Positions 45,234 through 54,887 are shown, counted from the first letter of the stretch. The stretch is DNA of 64,000 bases from Cyclobacteriaceae bacterium (GCA_019638235.1 JAHBUE010000001.1:1350492-1414491); one strand, 5' to 3'. Translations and numbers: made by a program. The notes: generated by a model from the sequence alone, not told the origin.

Positions 45234-45241
45234 CAAAAATA
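45234..45241 (-). promoter_or_regulatory. -7 box of icmF
   Basis: TATTTTTG on the minus strand, 22 bases before the icmF ATG. No convincing -33 TTTG is visible at 17-23 bases. Confidence 0.4.
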
Positions 45242-45400
45242 CAGACTAACCTATGATTTCACTAACAGGAGTTAGGTTGAATGTGGCTTATGTGTATCGA
45301 TAAAGCAGGCAAATCTTTCAAAAATGAACACAAAACCGGGATATGCCCAATATTTTGTTAAAAGTGGACATATTGATTATTCCCGCACTATGTAAACACC

Positions 45401-47059
45401 TTACTTCTTCATATACGCATCCCGCACTGCCTTAAACTCCGAGCCTTCCTTCCATTGCGGCCAGGTAGTTTCAAAAGATAATTTCTTACCTACATTGAAC
45501 AACAGCTTTGCATCGTCAACAGCGCCTTCTAAGTTCCAACGCGAAGTATCGTATTCATCAGAAGGTTTGTGATAGTATTTGGCAACGTAATCATCCTGGA
45601 GTTGCTTGCCATACTCTGCACCTTTTTCAACATGGTCAATGCCGGTTCCGGTGTATAACGCAGGGATGCCCACTTTGGCAAAACAGAAATGGTCGGAACG
45701 GAAATAATACCCGGCAACGGGATTAGGCTCCGGTGAGGTGTACCGGCCAACAGCTTTTGCTTCCTCATTCAAATAATCTTCAAGCTCCGACTGGCCAAGG
45801 CCAATCAGTACAATGTCTTTCATTTTTCCATAAGGATTAATGCCGTCTATATTTATGTTGGCTACGGTTTTTTCTTTCGGATAGATTGGGTTTTGTGCAT
45901 AATAATCAGACCCCCACAAACCTTGTTCTTCGGCTGTTACGGCAAGAAAAATAATAGTGCGATTAGGTTTTGTTTTCAGTGCGTTGAATGCTTTAGCGAT
46001 TTCGAGCATAGCGGCTGTTCCGCTGGCATTGTCGAGCGCCCCGTTATAAATAGTATCACCCTTTTCATCGGCTTTGCCAATGCCAAGGTGATCCCAATGT
46101 GTTGAATAGATAATATATTCATCGGGCTGTTTTGTACCGGTAATTTTCCCGATTACGTTATAGGTTTTATCGTACTTAGATTTCACCGAAAGGGTTGTGG
46201 AAAGATTCAGGTTCATGGGCATGGCTTTAAAGCCCGGCTTACGTGCCGATGATATAGTAGTAGCCCAATCAATACCTGCGGCTTCAAATAATTTTTTCGC
46301 TGCCGGATTTGAAACCCAACCTACTGTTGCGCAGAAGTAAGGATTTTTATCGCGCGTGTCTAAATATAGTTTTGGTGTGTTCCAGCTATTCTGTACTACC
46401 CAAAATCCGTAACCGGCAGGCACATCATCGTGAATTATCAATACACCTTTTGCACCCTGGCGGGCGGCTTCTTCAAATTTATACGTCCAGCGGCCATAAT
46501 ACGTCATGGTGTTACCTTTAAAAAAGGAAACATCATCTGAACCAAAGCCGGGGTCGTTTACCATTACCAGTACAATTTTATCTTTTACATCAATGCCTTC
46601 GTAGTCGTTCCAGTTATATTCGGGCGCAACAACACCAAATCCGGCAAAGATGAGGTCGTCTTCTTTCAGTTCAATTTTTTCATCGGTTCGTTGTGTCCAA
46701 ATCACATAGTCTTTTAATCCTTCCAGCGTAAGCGAACCTTTAGCTGATTTTACTACCATGGAAGATGCGGCTTCGGTTGTAATTTCTACCATCGGTACTT
46801 CTTGCAGATAGCTTTCAGCGTTACCCGGCTCAAGCCCCAGGTTTTTATAGTGGTCTTCTAAGTACGCCAACGTTTTGCGTTCGCCCTCGGTAAAGGGCAT
46901 CCGGCCCATAAACTCATCGGACGAGAGTGTTATTAAATGATTTTCGATTCCTTCAACAGAAAAGGAAGTAAGCCCGTCTTCGCGGTTGAACGTAGCCTCT
47001 TTTTCGGAGCAGGAGGCGAGGACAGCAAAAACAAGGATTGGCAGAATTAATTTCTTCAT
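45401..47059 (-). CDS. M28-family aminopeptidase-like lipoprotein with PA domain
   Basis: A 552-residue protein with a lipoprotein signal ending LASC (Cys16). A protease-associated (PA) insertion (KGVLIIHDDVPAGYGFWV region) precedes the catalytic M28 core with zinc ligands in YSTHWDHLG (His, Asp), NGALDNASGTA, the VTAEEQGLWGS Glu pair, and SDHFCFAKVGIPALY. M28 peptidases remove N-terminal amino acids, here at the outer or inner membrane surface. The start was set at 47059 because the 19 upstream residues of the longest frame precede the signal peptide. It is transcribed in the same direction as icmF, with a 189-base gap. Confidence 0.92.
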   Translation of the reverse strand: MKKLILPILVFAVLASCSEKEATFNREDGLTSFSVEGIENHLITLSSDEFMGRMPFTEGERKTLAYLEDHYKNLGLEPGNAESYLQEVPMVEITTEAASSMVVKSAKGSLTLEGLKDYVIWTQRTDEKIELKEDDLIFAGFGVVAPEYNWNDYEGIDVKDKIVLVMVNDPGFGSDDVSFFKGNTMTYYGRWTYKFEEAARQGAKGVLIIHDDVPAGYGFWVVQNSWNTPKLYLDTRDKNPYFCATVGWVSNPAAKKLFEAAGIDWATTISSARKPGFKAMPMNLNLSTTLSVKSKYDKTYNVIGKITGTKQPDEYIIYSTHWDHLGIGKADEKGDTIYNGALDNASGTAAMLEIAKAFNALKTKPNRTIIFLAVTAEEQGLWGSDYYAQNPIYPKEKTVANINIDGINPYGKMKDIVLIGLGQSELEDYLNEEAKAVGRYTSPEPNPVAGYYFRSDHFCFAKVGIPALYTGTGIDHVEKGAEYGKQLQDDYVAKYYHKPSDEYDTSRWNLEGAVDDAKLLFNVGKKLSFETTWPQWKEGSEFKAVRDAYMKK

Positions 47060-47192
47060 AATAAGTGGCAATTGGAGTAAACGTAATGCCAATGATAGGA
47101 AATTATCGGGTTTCATGCTTGAACATTTTTATAAAGGGTTGGATGAAACGCAGATTACCCATACCTTGAAACGTTAACTGAACTTTAACTTT

Positions 47193-48383
47193 ATGACACG
47201 TATTGCAATGTTGGGCACCGGCTTTATTGGCCGGTTTTATGCCGATTCGCTTCTGGGCTATCGCAGCAAGGATAAAATTGTTTCCGTCTATTCGCGAAGG
47301 GAAGAGAGTGTGGAAAAATTTATGGCGGATTATAATGTTCCGTATGGTACTACCAATATGGAAGAAGCTATTAACCGCCCCGATGTGGATGTGGTGTGTG
47401 TGTCGTTACCCAATAACCTGCACGAAGAAGCGGTATTGTTGTGTTGCAAGTATAAGAAGGCCGTGATGGTAACAAAACCCCTTGGCCGGAATGCCGAAGA
47501 AGGAAAGCGTATGTTGGAAGCGGCAGAGCAAGCCGGAATTTTTAACGGGTATCTTGAAGACCTTGTTTATACACCCAAGTTTTTGAAGGCACACGAAAGC
47601 ATTACGAATGGTGCATTGGGAAGAATTTTATGGGCTAAATCGCGCGAAACACACCCCGGCCCGCATAGCGAATGGTTTTGGGATATGGAACAGGCAGGGG
47701 GCGGTTGTATTCTCGACCTCGGTTGTCATTGCGTTGAAATTGCACGAACCTACATCGGCAAAGACATAAAACCGGTTGAGGTAATGTGTTGGGCCGATAC
47801 GCAGGTTAAGCCTATTGATGCCGAAGACCACGCTATTGGTTTAGTGAAGTATGAGAATGGCGCCATCGGGCAGTTTGAAGTGAGCTGGACGTTTCGTGGC
47901 GGATTGGATTTGCGCGATGAAGTGATGGGCACGGAAGGCACGATATGGGTAAACGGATTTTTGCGCACGGGTCTTGAAATGTTTACATCGGGCAAAGGCG
48001 CAGACTATGTAGCCGAGAAAGCCGAAAGCAATACGGGCTGGTTGTTTCCTGTGGGCGATGAACTGAATGAGTTGGGCTACAACCACATGTTTACCGATAT
48101 GCTGAATGCCTTTGAACAGGGCACACAACCGAAAGAAACGTTTTACGATGGCTATGTGGTAAATGCTATCCTTGATGCTGCGTATCGTTCGGCTAAATCA
48201 AAACAATGGGAGCCTGTTACATTGGAAGTATGGCGCGGTAAAACAGGTGTTACGAAAGACAGCCACTTGCAGGAGTTTGATGCTAATCATTACTTAGTGA
48301 AAGAGGAGGTAACGCACTATGGCGCGAAGAAGTTGATTTTAAAAAATAAGAAGACAGGAAAAATTGTGGAGAGAATTGTTTGA
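47193..48383 (+). CDS. Gfo/Idh/MocA-family oxidoreductase
   Basis: A 396-residue NAD(P)-dependent enzyme. The Rossmann start (IAMLGTGFIGRFYADSL) has GxGxxG, then PDVDVVCVSLPNNLHEEAVL. The catalytic KPLGRNAEEG gives the EKP-like site, and GCILDLGCHCVEIARTYIG gives the DxGxH motif. Related enzymes act on sugars, inositol or trans-dihydrodiols. Substrate cannot be assigned. No sugar operon surrounds it. It ends two bases before the convergent Uma2 gene. Confidence 0.9.
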   Translation: MTRIAMLGTGFIGRFYADSLLGYRSKDKIVSVYSRREESVEKFMADYNVPYGTTNMEEAINRPDVDVVCVSLPNNLHEEAVLLCCKYKKAVMVTKPLGRNAEEGKRMLEAAEQAGIFNGYLEDLVYTPKFLKAHESITNGALGRILWAKSRETHPGPHSEWFWDMEQAGGGCILDLGCHCVEIARTYIGKDIKPVEVMCWADTQVKPIDAEDHAIGLVKYENGAIGQFEVSWTFRGGLDLRDEVMGTEGTIWVNGFLRTGLEMFTSGKGADYVAEKAESNTGWLFPVGDELNELGYNHMFTDMLNAFEQGTQPKETFYDGYVVNAILDAAYRSAKSKQWEPVTLEVWRGKTGVTKDSHLQEFDANHYLVKEEVTHYGAKKLILKNKKTGKIVERIV

Positions 48384-48385
48384 GT

Positions 48386-48982
48386 TTAATTATTCAATTT
48401 AGCTCCTTCATAAATATCCGCTAACGGAATGTTCAGGTTTAGCGAATGAAGAACTAAAGAATCAGGTTGTGCTTTATACTCTCTTAATTCCCAATGCCCT
48501 CTTTCGTTGATTGCCCATACTTCAGCAAGAATGTTTTCAGAATCAACAAGAATATATTCTTTAAGCGAAGGAATATCGCGGTACAATTTGAATTTATCTC
48601 CCCGGTCGTAGTTGCGGGTTGAAGGAGAAAGAATTTCGATTAACACCGTTGGGAGAATCGCGGTGTCCTTGTCCACTTCGCTGGTAATAATATCGCCACA
48701 TATAACAGAAATATCCGGATAAGTGAACAGCGTATTTTCAGGTATATAAATCCGTAAATCGCTGCCATAAGGTTTACATCGACTGCCTTTTAGCTTGGTA
48801 ATCAACTCTCCAAACAGATTGCTAAAAATTACGTTGTGCCTTGGGCTTGCCCCCGGCATGGCGGATATTTCTCCTTTGAAAAACTCGTGTTTCTCCGGGT
48901 TTTCTTTTTCAAACTCCAGGTATTCTTCAGCCGTAAACCGGGTTTTGTTGTAAAGCGCAATCGGTTCATGTACTTCTGCCAT
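48386..48982 (-). CDS. Uma2-family (DUF820) putative restriction-like endonuclease
   Basis: A 198-residue protein. The PD-(D/E)XK-like core is seen as [50 protein letters not shown], and [16 protein letters not shown]. The Uma2 family is very abundant in cyanobacteria and in some Bacteroidota; its substrate is unknown although it is related to restriction endonucleases. There is no adjacent methylase, so it is unlikely to be a classic R-M enzyme. All core acidic residues seem intact. Confidence 0.9.
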   Translation of the reverse strand: MAEVHEPIALYNKTRFTAEEYLEFEKENPEKHEFFKGEISAMPGASPRHNVIFSNLFGELITKLKGSRCKPYGSDLRIYIPENTLFTYPDISVICGDIITSEVDKDTAILPTVLIEILSPSTRNYDRGDKFKLYRDIPSLKEYILVDSENILAEVWAINERGHWELREYKAQPDSLVLHSLNLNIPLADIYEGAKLNN

Positions 48983-49021
48983 GCCTTAAAATTAAGAAAA
49001 AGAAATGTAGCGAAGAAAGGC

Positions 49022-50941
49022 TTACATGAGTTCGTAGGCGCTCTTATAAAACTCTTTCTCCTGAACGTATGCGAGCAACTCAAGGTAAAACGGGTGCGAA
49101 CCCAGCGTTGCACTGTCGCCAGTCATAATCAGTTTTTTGCGAGCGCGTGTCATGGCTACATTCATGCGCCTGGTATCTCCTAAAAAACCAACTTCACTTT
49201 TTTCGTTTGAGCGCACCAAACTGATAGCGATAACATCGCGCTCCTGCCCCTGAAAAGCATCTACCGTGTTGATGGTGATAGACGAGGCTAATGCTGAAAG
49301 TTCTTCCGAGGTTTCGGCCAACTTTATTAATCGTTCAACTTGTGCGCTGTATGGTGTAATTATACCGATAGAAAAATTCCAGTTATCAACACCTACGTGA
49401 AGAATCAGTTTTTCTACCTGCCGTATCAGGAACTGCGCCTCTTCTTCGTTATACCGGCTTAGTGTTTCCGGGTCTTGTGCTTCCGCGAAACCGCAACCGG
49501 CTGTGTCAATAAAAGCAACAGGCGACATACCCGGTTCCAATAAGGCAGTTGCCACAGAACTATCGGCCAACAGTTTGTTCTCGTAAAAATATCGTGCAGA
49601 AAAACGCATAATATCTTCGTGCATCCGGTATTGGGTTTGCAGCATTACCGCAGTTTGCGGATGGCGCTGAATACATTTTTCAAACAGTGTTCTGGATAAA
49701 CCTGCTTTACCGGCCTCAAACGATTTTACCGTTGGCGGCAGTTGATGATGGTCGCCCGCTAACACCACACGTTCGGCACGTAAAATCGGTATCCAGCAGG
49801 CAGGCTCAAGCGCCTGTGCTGCCTCATCAATAAACACGGTTTGATAGCGCTTACCGCGAAGGGTTGGATGCGAAGCGCCTACTAATGTGCAGGCAATGAT
49901 TTCGCTGTTTTGCAACAGGTCGTTTACAATGTAAAATTCCAGTACATCCGCGTCAGCTTTCAATGCCTTTGCTTCCTGCATGAGTAATTTGCGTTGTTGC
50001 CGTTCGGAATAACCGGCATCACGCTTGTACCGAAACGCCATGTCTTTCAATTGTTCCATGCGCCTGCGCATATTGCGCAACTCGCGAAAGTGTTCGTGCA
50101 TGGCAATTCGTGCATCTAAGGTTTTGCTCAGGGTTTGTTCGGTAACCCGTGCCGGATGGCCTATGCGCAGCACATTCAATCCGGCTTCGCTGAGTTTATC
50201 CACTAACAAATCAACCGCTGCGTTGCTGGGTGCTGTTACCAGCACTTGTTTTTCTTCGGCTACCGTAACTTTAATGGCTTCAACTAATGTGGTTGTCTTT
50301 CCTGTGCCGGGCGGGCCGTGAATGATGGCGACATCTTCGCAATTTAAAATTTTTTGCAGGGCATCATGCTGACTTGCGTTTAAATGGGTTGCTGGTTGCC
50401 AGTCGCCTGTTGCCGGTGGCCGGTAACTGGCGACTGGCAACCGATAACCTAACAGGATTTCGCGTAGCTCCGCCACACGGCTTTTATCTGCCTTAATCAC
50501 TTCTTTCAGCGCAAACTCCATTTCCCGGTAGGTCATTTCATCAAACATCACATCTACGCCCAATAGGGGGTCTTCAATCCAGTCGGGTAAATCATCACTA
50601 TTGAGGGTGATGACCATCGTGTTATCGCGTACATAGTTGATGACACCGCCCACGTGTTCCTTCTCTGGTGTGTTGCGTGCATTGCAGAACACATTCACCA
50701 CTTTGCCCGATTGAAACACATGCGCCTGGTTAAGGTGTTGTGTGCGTTCAATTTCAATAATCAACCGCTCGCCTGTGCCGATGTAATGCCGCTTCAGCCT
50801 TACAGGATACCAACTCTTACCCTCTTTGGTTTTCCGGCTAAGGGGCAACAGCATAACTTTTTGTTTGTATTGCTCCAGGTCGGCATTGCGTTCATCGCGC
50901 AGCAGTTCAAGGGTTTTGTATAGTTCTTCAGTGGAGGTCAA
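49022..50941 (-). CDS. SF1B helicase/ATPase of the IGHMBP2/UPF1-like group
   Basis: A 639-residue protein. Walker A is in IIHGPPGTGKTTTLVEAI, motif Ia is TAPSNAAVDLLV, motif II is FIDEAAQALEPACW, motif III is LAGDHHQLPPTV, and the late motifs are QYRMHEDIMRFS, TVDAFQGQERDVI and RMNVAMTRARKKL. Helicases of this type unwind DNA or RNA in repair and translation. A stretch of about 22 residues (YRLPVASYRPPATGDWQPA region, about 165-186) has no counterpart in the family and is encoded by a CCGGTTGCC repeat array. The start is a TTG at 50941 lying four bases from a CCCTAA repeat array, with no ATG available. Confidence 0.9.
   Translation of the reverse strand: MTSTEELYKTLELLRDERNADLEQYKQKVMLLPLSRKTKEGKSWYPVRLKRHYIGTGERLIIEIERTQHLNQAHVFQSGKVVNVFCNARNTPEKEHVGGVINYVRDNTMVITLNSDDLPDWIEDPLLGVDVMFDEMTYREMEFALKEVIKADKSRVAELREILLGYRLPVASYRPPATGDWQPATHLNASQHDALQKILNCEDVAIIHGPPGTGKTTTLVEAIKVTVAEEKQVLVTAPSNAAVDLLVDKLSEAGLNVLRIGHPARVTEQTLSKTLDARIAMHEHFRELRNMRRRMEQLKDMAFRYKRDAGYSERQQRKLLMQEAKALKADADVLEFYIVNDLLQNSEIIACTLVGASHPTLRGKRYQTVFIDEAAQALEPACWIPILRAERVVLAGDHHQLPPTVKSFEAGKAGLSRTLFEKCIQRHPQTAVMLQTQYRMHEDIMRFSARYFYENKLLADSSVATALLEPGMSPVAFIDTAGCGFAEAQDPETLSRYNEEEAQFLIRQVEKLILHVGVDNWNFSIGIITPYSAQVERLIKLAETSEELSALASSITINTVDAFQGQERDVIAISLVRSNEKSEVGFLGDTRRMNVAMTRARKKLIMTGDSATLGSHPFYLELLAYVQEKEFYKSAYELM
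50387..50448. repeat. CCGGTTGCC-family repeat array inside the helicase gene
   Basis: Units GGTTGCCAGTCGCC, TGTTGCCGG, TGGCCGG, TAACTGGCGACTGG and CAACCG form a degenerate palindromic array, read in frame as about 22 extra residues at a domain boundary just before the Walker A region. Confidence 0.65.
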
Positions 50942-50944
50942 ATT

Positions 50945-50998
50945 TTGGGGCTTGGGGGTTAGGGCTTAGGGCTTAGGGCTTGGGAGTTAGGACTTGGA
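50945..50998. repeat. TTAGGG-family degenerate repeat array upstream of the helicase gene
   Basis: Units GGGCTTG, GGGGTTA, GGGCTTA, GGGCTTA, GGGCTTG, GGAGTTA and GGACTTGG run head to tail. They are the inverse of the CCCTAA array at 37208-37250. The array fills the leader between a TACCTTTG -7 box (51009-51016, minus strand) and the TTG start codon of the helicase. Confidence 0.7.
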
Positions 50999-51008
50999 TA
51001 TTTGGTTT

Positions 51009-51016
51009 CAAAGGTA
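51009..51016 (-). promoter_or_regulatory. -7 box of the helicase gene
   Basis: TACCTTTG on the minus strand matches TAnnTTTG; no -33 TTTG is evident at a suitable distance. The repeat array lies downstream of it, within the predicted leader. Confidence 0.4.
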
Positions 51017-51193
51017 TACTTTATTGCTTGTTCTTTTTTTATTTATTTTTAGTTTTAAGGGAGTGAAAAAAGTGGAGTATGTTTAATGAATGTATTCGGA
51101 TGTTGTGGGCAATGCCGCAGGGTGCTAACAAATCCAATTAGAACTTTTTTTGCTATTCATAACATCTCTACCTAACAGGTAATTTCTTAAAGC

Positions 51194-51586
51194 ATGATAA
51201 GGATGTTATTAACGTTTTTGTTCATCACGGCAATATGCAATTTGTGTTTCGGACAGCAGACACTTTTGATGCTGCAAAAAAAGAACAAAAACAAGAATGC
51301 ATACTATAAGTCAGGGGATGAGATTTCCTTTATAATAAACGAAAGCAAAAGAAGGATTTCAGGGGAGATTTTGGAATTGAAGGATAGTGCTATTGTATTT
51401 CATGGATTTGAAGTACGAGTTGATGAAATATCAAGTCTATATATAGACGAAAAGACAAAGTGGTGGTTAAGATATAAAATTGAACAATTAGGTTTAATAG
51501 CTGGTGTTGGGTATTTGGCAATAGACTTAATTAACAGTGGAGAAATAAGCAGGGAAACTGTGACAATAACGCGGGGCATTGATTAG
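51194..51586 (+). CDS. Secreted protein of unknown function
   Basis: A 130-residue product with a signal peptide (MLLTFLFITAICNLCFGQ) and a basic, beta-rich mature part: GDEISFIINESKRRISGEI, LELKDSAIVFHGFEV, and a C-terminal WWLRYKIEQLGLIAGVGYLA that is hydrophobic enough to touch membrane. I recognise no family. It is A+T-rich like 18683-19327 and stands alone, with the helicase divergent on the left and the NarL regulator convergent on the right. Confidence 0.6.
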   Translation: MIRMLLTFLFITAICNLCFGQQTLLMLQKKNKNKNAYYKSGDEISFIINESKRRISGEILELKDSAIVFHGFEVRVDEISSLYIDEKTKWWLRYKIEQLGLIAGVGYLAIDLINSGEISRETVTITRGID

Positions 51587-51694
51587 TGTTGGACTTCTTG
51601 GTAAACTTTTAATTGGCAACAGAATAAAAATAGCGGGACGAACAAAACTTCGGGTTTTAGAATTTTGAAACGATTTGAGTGCAGTGTTAATTTT

Positions 51695-52312
51695 TTAAAT
51701 CAGATTATTAGCGTAAGCAAACTTAATAAGGCCCACAAGTGAACCGGTGCCTGTTTTTCGGAAAATGTTTTTGCGATGAGTTTCAACGGTACGTTCCGAG
51801 ATAAACAACTCCCCGGCAATTTGTTTATTCGAATACTCTTTCGCGATAAGCTTCAGGATCTCGCGTTCACGGTCACTAAGCAATTTGTTGTCATCTGGGG
51901 TGTTGAGGTTTTTTACCAGCATTTTATTGATGTCATCGCTCAGGTAAATTTTCCCTTCGCCTATCTGCCGTAAGGCTTCCAATAATTCTTTGTGCGAATC
52001 TTTTTTCAGTAGATAAGCGTTTACCCCTTCTTTCAATATTTCTTTTACCAGGTGGGTTTCGTCATGCATACTTAACACCACAATTTTCATATTGGGGTAA
52101 AGTTGTTTTACCCTGCGTATAAGCGACAGGCCGTCCATGCCCGGCAGGTTGAAGTCGGTGATGAGCAAATCGGGCTGATGTTGTCGTAACAGGTTCAACC
52201 CTTCTTCAGCGTTTGCGGCTGTGGCCACTACTTCATGTTCCTGTTCGCGTTCCAGCAACGCACGGATACCATCCAGCAAAATGGCATGGTCGTCAATTAA
52301 AATTGTTTTCAT
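51695..52312 (-). CDS. NarL/LuxR-family response regulator
   Basis: A 205-residue protein. The receiver begins TILIDDHAILLDGI with the acidic pair, the phospho-acceptor Asp in LLITDFNLPGMDGL (about residue 54), and a Lys in LLKKDS. The C-terminal LuxR HTH is LSDREREILKLIAKEYSNKQIAGELFISERTVETHRKNI in outline. It should pair with the TPR-kinase 107 bases upstream (52419-54416), as is usual in Bacteroidota. ATG 52312 was chosen, since homologues start there. The regulated genes are not evident. Confidence 0.9.
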   Translation of the reverse strand: MKTILIDDHAILLDGIRALLEREQEHEVVATAANAEEGLNLLRQHQPDLLITDFNLPGMDGLSLIRRVKQLYPNMKIVVLSMHDETHLVKEILKEGVNAYLLKKDSHKELLEALRQIGEGKIYLSDDINKMLVKNLNTPDDNKLLSDREREILKLIAKEYSNKQIAGELFISERTVETHRKNIFRKTGTGSLVGLIKFAYANNLI

Positions 52313-52418
52313 AGGCCGACAGCGGTTTTTTCTATATAATATTTTTCGCCATGAAAACTTCATAGCGGCAAATCAAATCGGTAGTAAAATAATAAACCAT
52401 CCGTAGTAATGGGTATTC

Positions 52419-54416
52419 TTACCTGCCCAATTGAACGGACGTTGCTGATGTTGTGGTAACCGATTGCAGCGGAAGTTCGATAATCAGCGTACAGCCCTGT
52501 ATGCCGGGCCGCGTGTCTAATTCTATTTTTCCGTGTATGAGGTTGAGGCGCGACTGAATGTTTCTCCATCCGTTCCCGTTGCTGCTCTCCAATATCATCG
52601 CATCAAAGCCTTGTCCGTTGTCTTCAATGGTAAACGTTAATGTATGTTCGTGCTGCACTAATTGAATATCGATTTTTGTTGGAGAATTATACTTTAATGC
52701 ATTGTTGACCCACTCTTGTGTAATGCGGTACAGGTTTATTTCTTGTAGCTCGTTAAGGCGATCCGTTACTCCAAAGTCGTTTGCCGACACCAAAACTTTA
52801 TCAGAAGCCGAAAGCTGCAACGCTAATTCTTTTAACGCAGCGGGCAGACCGCTGTTTATAAGAATGGCAGGCATAAGATTGAACGTAACGTTGCGGAGTT
52901 CGGTGTGCATCTGTTCAATAACTTGTTCGGTCTTGCTAAAAATCGTGTGGCGACTTTCATAATCCCTTTCGCGGTCAAGCTGATCGAGGTGAAGGCGCAG
53001 GGCAGAGATAAGCTGACCGAAACCATCATGTAAATCCTGGGCCACACGTTTGCGTTCGGCTTCCTGCGAAGCGAGCGTTGAACTGATTTGCGCTTCCTTC
53101 ATCAGCAACTCCTGTTCTTTCTGCATGAGTTGTGTTTTGCGTTTGTTCCGGTTAATGATGAAAACGATAATCGCTACGGAAAACACTAACAACAACAGGA
53201 GCAACAAGGCAATAAATATATTGCGTTGATTAATGGCATGCTGTTCTTCTAATTGTGCCTGTTGCAGCACAATGTGTTGTTCTTTTTTCTCGGTTTCATA
53301 CTTCACCTGTAAGTCGGCAATGGCATTTGCATTTTGCTGCGAAAACACACTGTCGCGCACGGCCTCATAGCGCTCGAAGAGTTTGTGACCATCCTCTGTG
53401 TGTTGCAGCAGGTAATGTACCTGTGCGGCACTCTTGAGCAGGGTTGGGGCATAACTTTCCAATTCGGGGTATTCATCTAATATGCTTAATCCTCTTTTCG
53501 CATAAGTAAGGGCTTTTTGAGGTTGATTAAGATGAACATGAATATTAGTCAGGTTGCTCAACACGCTCAGTTCGCTTTTTGGATTTTTACCAAGATGTTC
53601 GGGTGCACTTAATGAAGTGAGTAATAATGGCAAGGCTCGTTCATAATCCTTTCTCTTAAAATAAAGACTGCCAAGATTGTCGTGCAAGGCATAATACATG
53701 CGTAAATTATTTGCAGCTTGAGCAAGCTCGATAGCCTTAGTGTAATGCGACACCGCTTCGGATACTTTGCCAATGCCGATGTAGCATACCCCCAGGTTGC
53801 CATTGGAGATGGCCTGATCGTTGGCAGACGAATGTTGTTCGCGTAAAGCCAATGCCTGTTTGTGGTAATCGATGGCCGTACTGAACTGTTTCAACTCCTG
53901 GTACACCAACCCGATGTTGCTCAGGTATTTTCCCTGCCCGTTAAAATTAGTTGGATCGGTTGCTTTCAAAAGTTCATAACCTGCCGAAAAATGTTCCAAT
54001 GCTATGCTGAATTTCCCATTATTCAGGTTGTTCATGCCTAAGTTATTGAAACTTTTTTCTTCTAAGGCAGGCCAGTTGTTTTCCTGGCTTAGGGCTAATG
54101 CAGCCTGAAAATAATAATTGGCGGAATCGCTCACACGCAACACATCGAAATAGATACCAATGGTATTGAGCCATTCGCAATGGCCGTACCCAAGGTTGGT
54201 TGGCGATGACAGCAACCGCTCTTGTTGCAGGAGTGAATAGGCCTTTTCGGGATTATTGAAAATAAAATAGAAGGCTGCCGTGTTGATGGCGCGAAGTTTT
54301 ATCGAATCGTTGTCGGTGGTTTCAATTTTCTGAAGTAAACTGTCGATGTGCGCTGGCGTTTGCGCGACACCTGAAGTTGCGAACAACAGAAGAATGAAAA
54401 AACTGCCCCGTGCCAT
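52419..54416 (-). CDS. TPR-sensor histidine kinase, HisKA_3 type
   Basis: A 665-residue kinase. A signal peptide (FFILLLFATSGVAQ) is followed by about seven TPR repeats in a periplasmic sensor (residues 20-370; YLSNIGLVYQELKQFSTAI, NLGSLYFKRKDYERALPLL), one TM (FIALLLLLLLVFSVAIIVFI, about 400-420), a coiled coil, HisKA_3 with the H-box ERKRVAQDLHDGFGQLISAL, and an HATPase with ITQEWVNNALKYN and DNGQGFD. It is the typical partner of NarL-type regulators. The input signal is unknown. Promoter at 54451-54481. Confidence 0.92.
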   Translation of the reverse strand: MARGSFFILLLFATSGVAQTPAHIDSLLQKIETTDNDSIKLRAINTAAFYFIFNNPEKAYSLLQQERLLSSPTNLGYGHCEWLNTIGIYFDVLRVSDSANYYFQAALALSQENNWPALEEKSFNNLGMNNLNNGKFSIALEHFSAGYELLKATDPTNFNGQGKYLSNIGLVYQELKQFSTAIDYHKQALALREQHSSANDQAISNGNLGVCYIGIGKVSEAVSHYTKAIELAQAANNLRMYYALHDNLGSLYFKRKDYERALPLLLTSLSAPEHLGKNPKSELSVLSNLTNIHVHLNQPQKALTYAKRGLSILDEYPELESYAPTLLKSAAQVHYLLQHTEDGHKLFERYEAVRDSVFSQQNANAIADLQVKYETEKKEQHIVLQQAQLEEQHAINQRNIFIALLLLLLLVFSVAIIVFIINRNKRKTQLMQKEQELLMKEAQISSTLASQEAERKRVAQDLHDGFGQLISALRLHLDQLDRERDYESRHTIFSKTEQVIEQMHTELRNVTFNLMPAILINSGLPAALKELALQLSASDKVLVSANDFGVTDRLNELQEINLYRITQEWVNNALKYNSPTKIDIQLVQHEHTLTFTIEDNGQGFDAMILESSNGNGWRNIQSRLNLIHGKIELDTRPGIQGCTLIIELPLQSVTTTSATSVQLGR

Positions 54417-54450
54417 AGCGTTGAGTTAATAGTACGCCTTTATGTAAGCA

Positions 54451-54481
54451 CAAAGAAAACCAAGTACAGGAAGTATACAAA
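54451..54481 (-). promoter_or_regulatory. Predicted promoter of the TPR-sensor kinase gene
   Basis: On the minus strand a perfect -33 TTTG (54481-54478), 19 bases, and TTTCTTTG (54458-54451; seven of eight to TAnnTTTG). The kinase ATG lies 34 bases downstream. Confidence 0.55.
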
Positions 54482-54530
54482 TTAACTTTTTTGTGTGACG
54501 AAGGGAAGTGTGGCACCGCTGGCTCTTCTT

Positions 54531-54887
54531 TTATTCTGCCGCCCCGGCCGGGTATTGCTTGATACATGTTATAAATACCATTTCACCGGCCATACAATAT
54601 GAACCTGCATTTGATGATTCGTACCCGATCACTACTTTCTGACCGGCAACTAACTCAAAATAAAATAGCGGATCTTCTTCGGGCTTTGGTGGTTGCACAT
54701 AAACCCTGTGTTCAGGTTCCAGTATGGTGCCGTCTTCCAGTTCAAACACCAACCCGCAGCCGTCAAGGCCGGTCAGGTCTTTTACTGTGGCTTTGGTGGT
54801 ACATTCCTGCGGGAAACACACAATAACCTCTGTGGTTCCGCATTGCCATAGGGCGACAAGCATAAAGGTAAATCCGAATAGTCGCAT
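54531..54887 (-). CDS. Small cysteine-containing lipoprotein
   Basis: A 118-residue product. The N-terminal hydrophobic stretch ends LWQC (lipobox-like, Cys16), then the mature part has further cysteines (CFPQEC, DGCGL, YCMAGE, FITC) that may form disulfides. The motif YVQPPKPEEDPLFYF is proline-rich. The function is unknown. A GAGGA Shine-Dalgarno-like sequence lies six bases before ATG 54887, so this start was preferred to 54899. Genes on both sides are read away from it. Confidence 0.65.
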   Translation of the reverse strand: MRLFGFTFMLVALWQCGTTEVIVCFPQECTTKATVKDLTGLDGCGLVFELEDGTILEPEHRVYVQPPKPEEDPLFYFELVAGQKVVIGYESSNAGSYCMAGEMVFITCIKQYPAGAAE

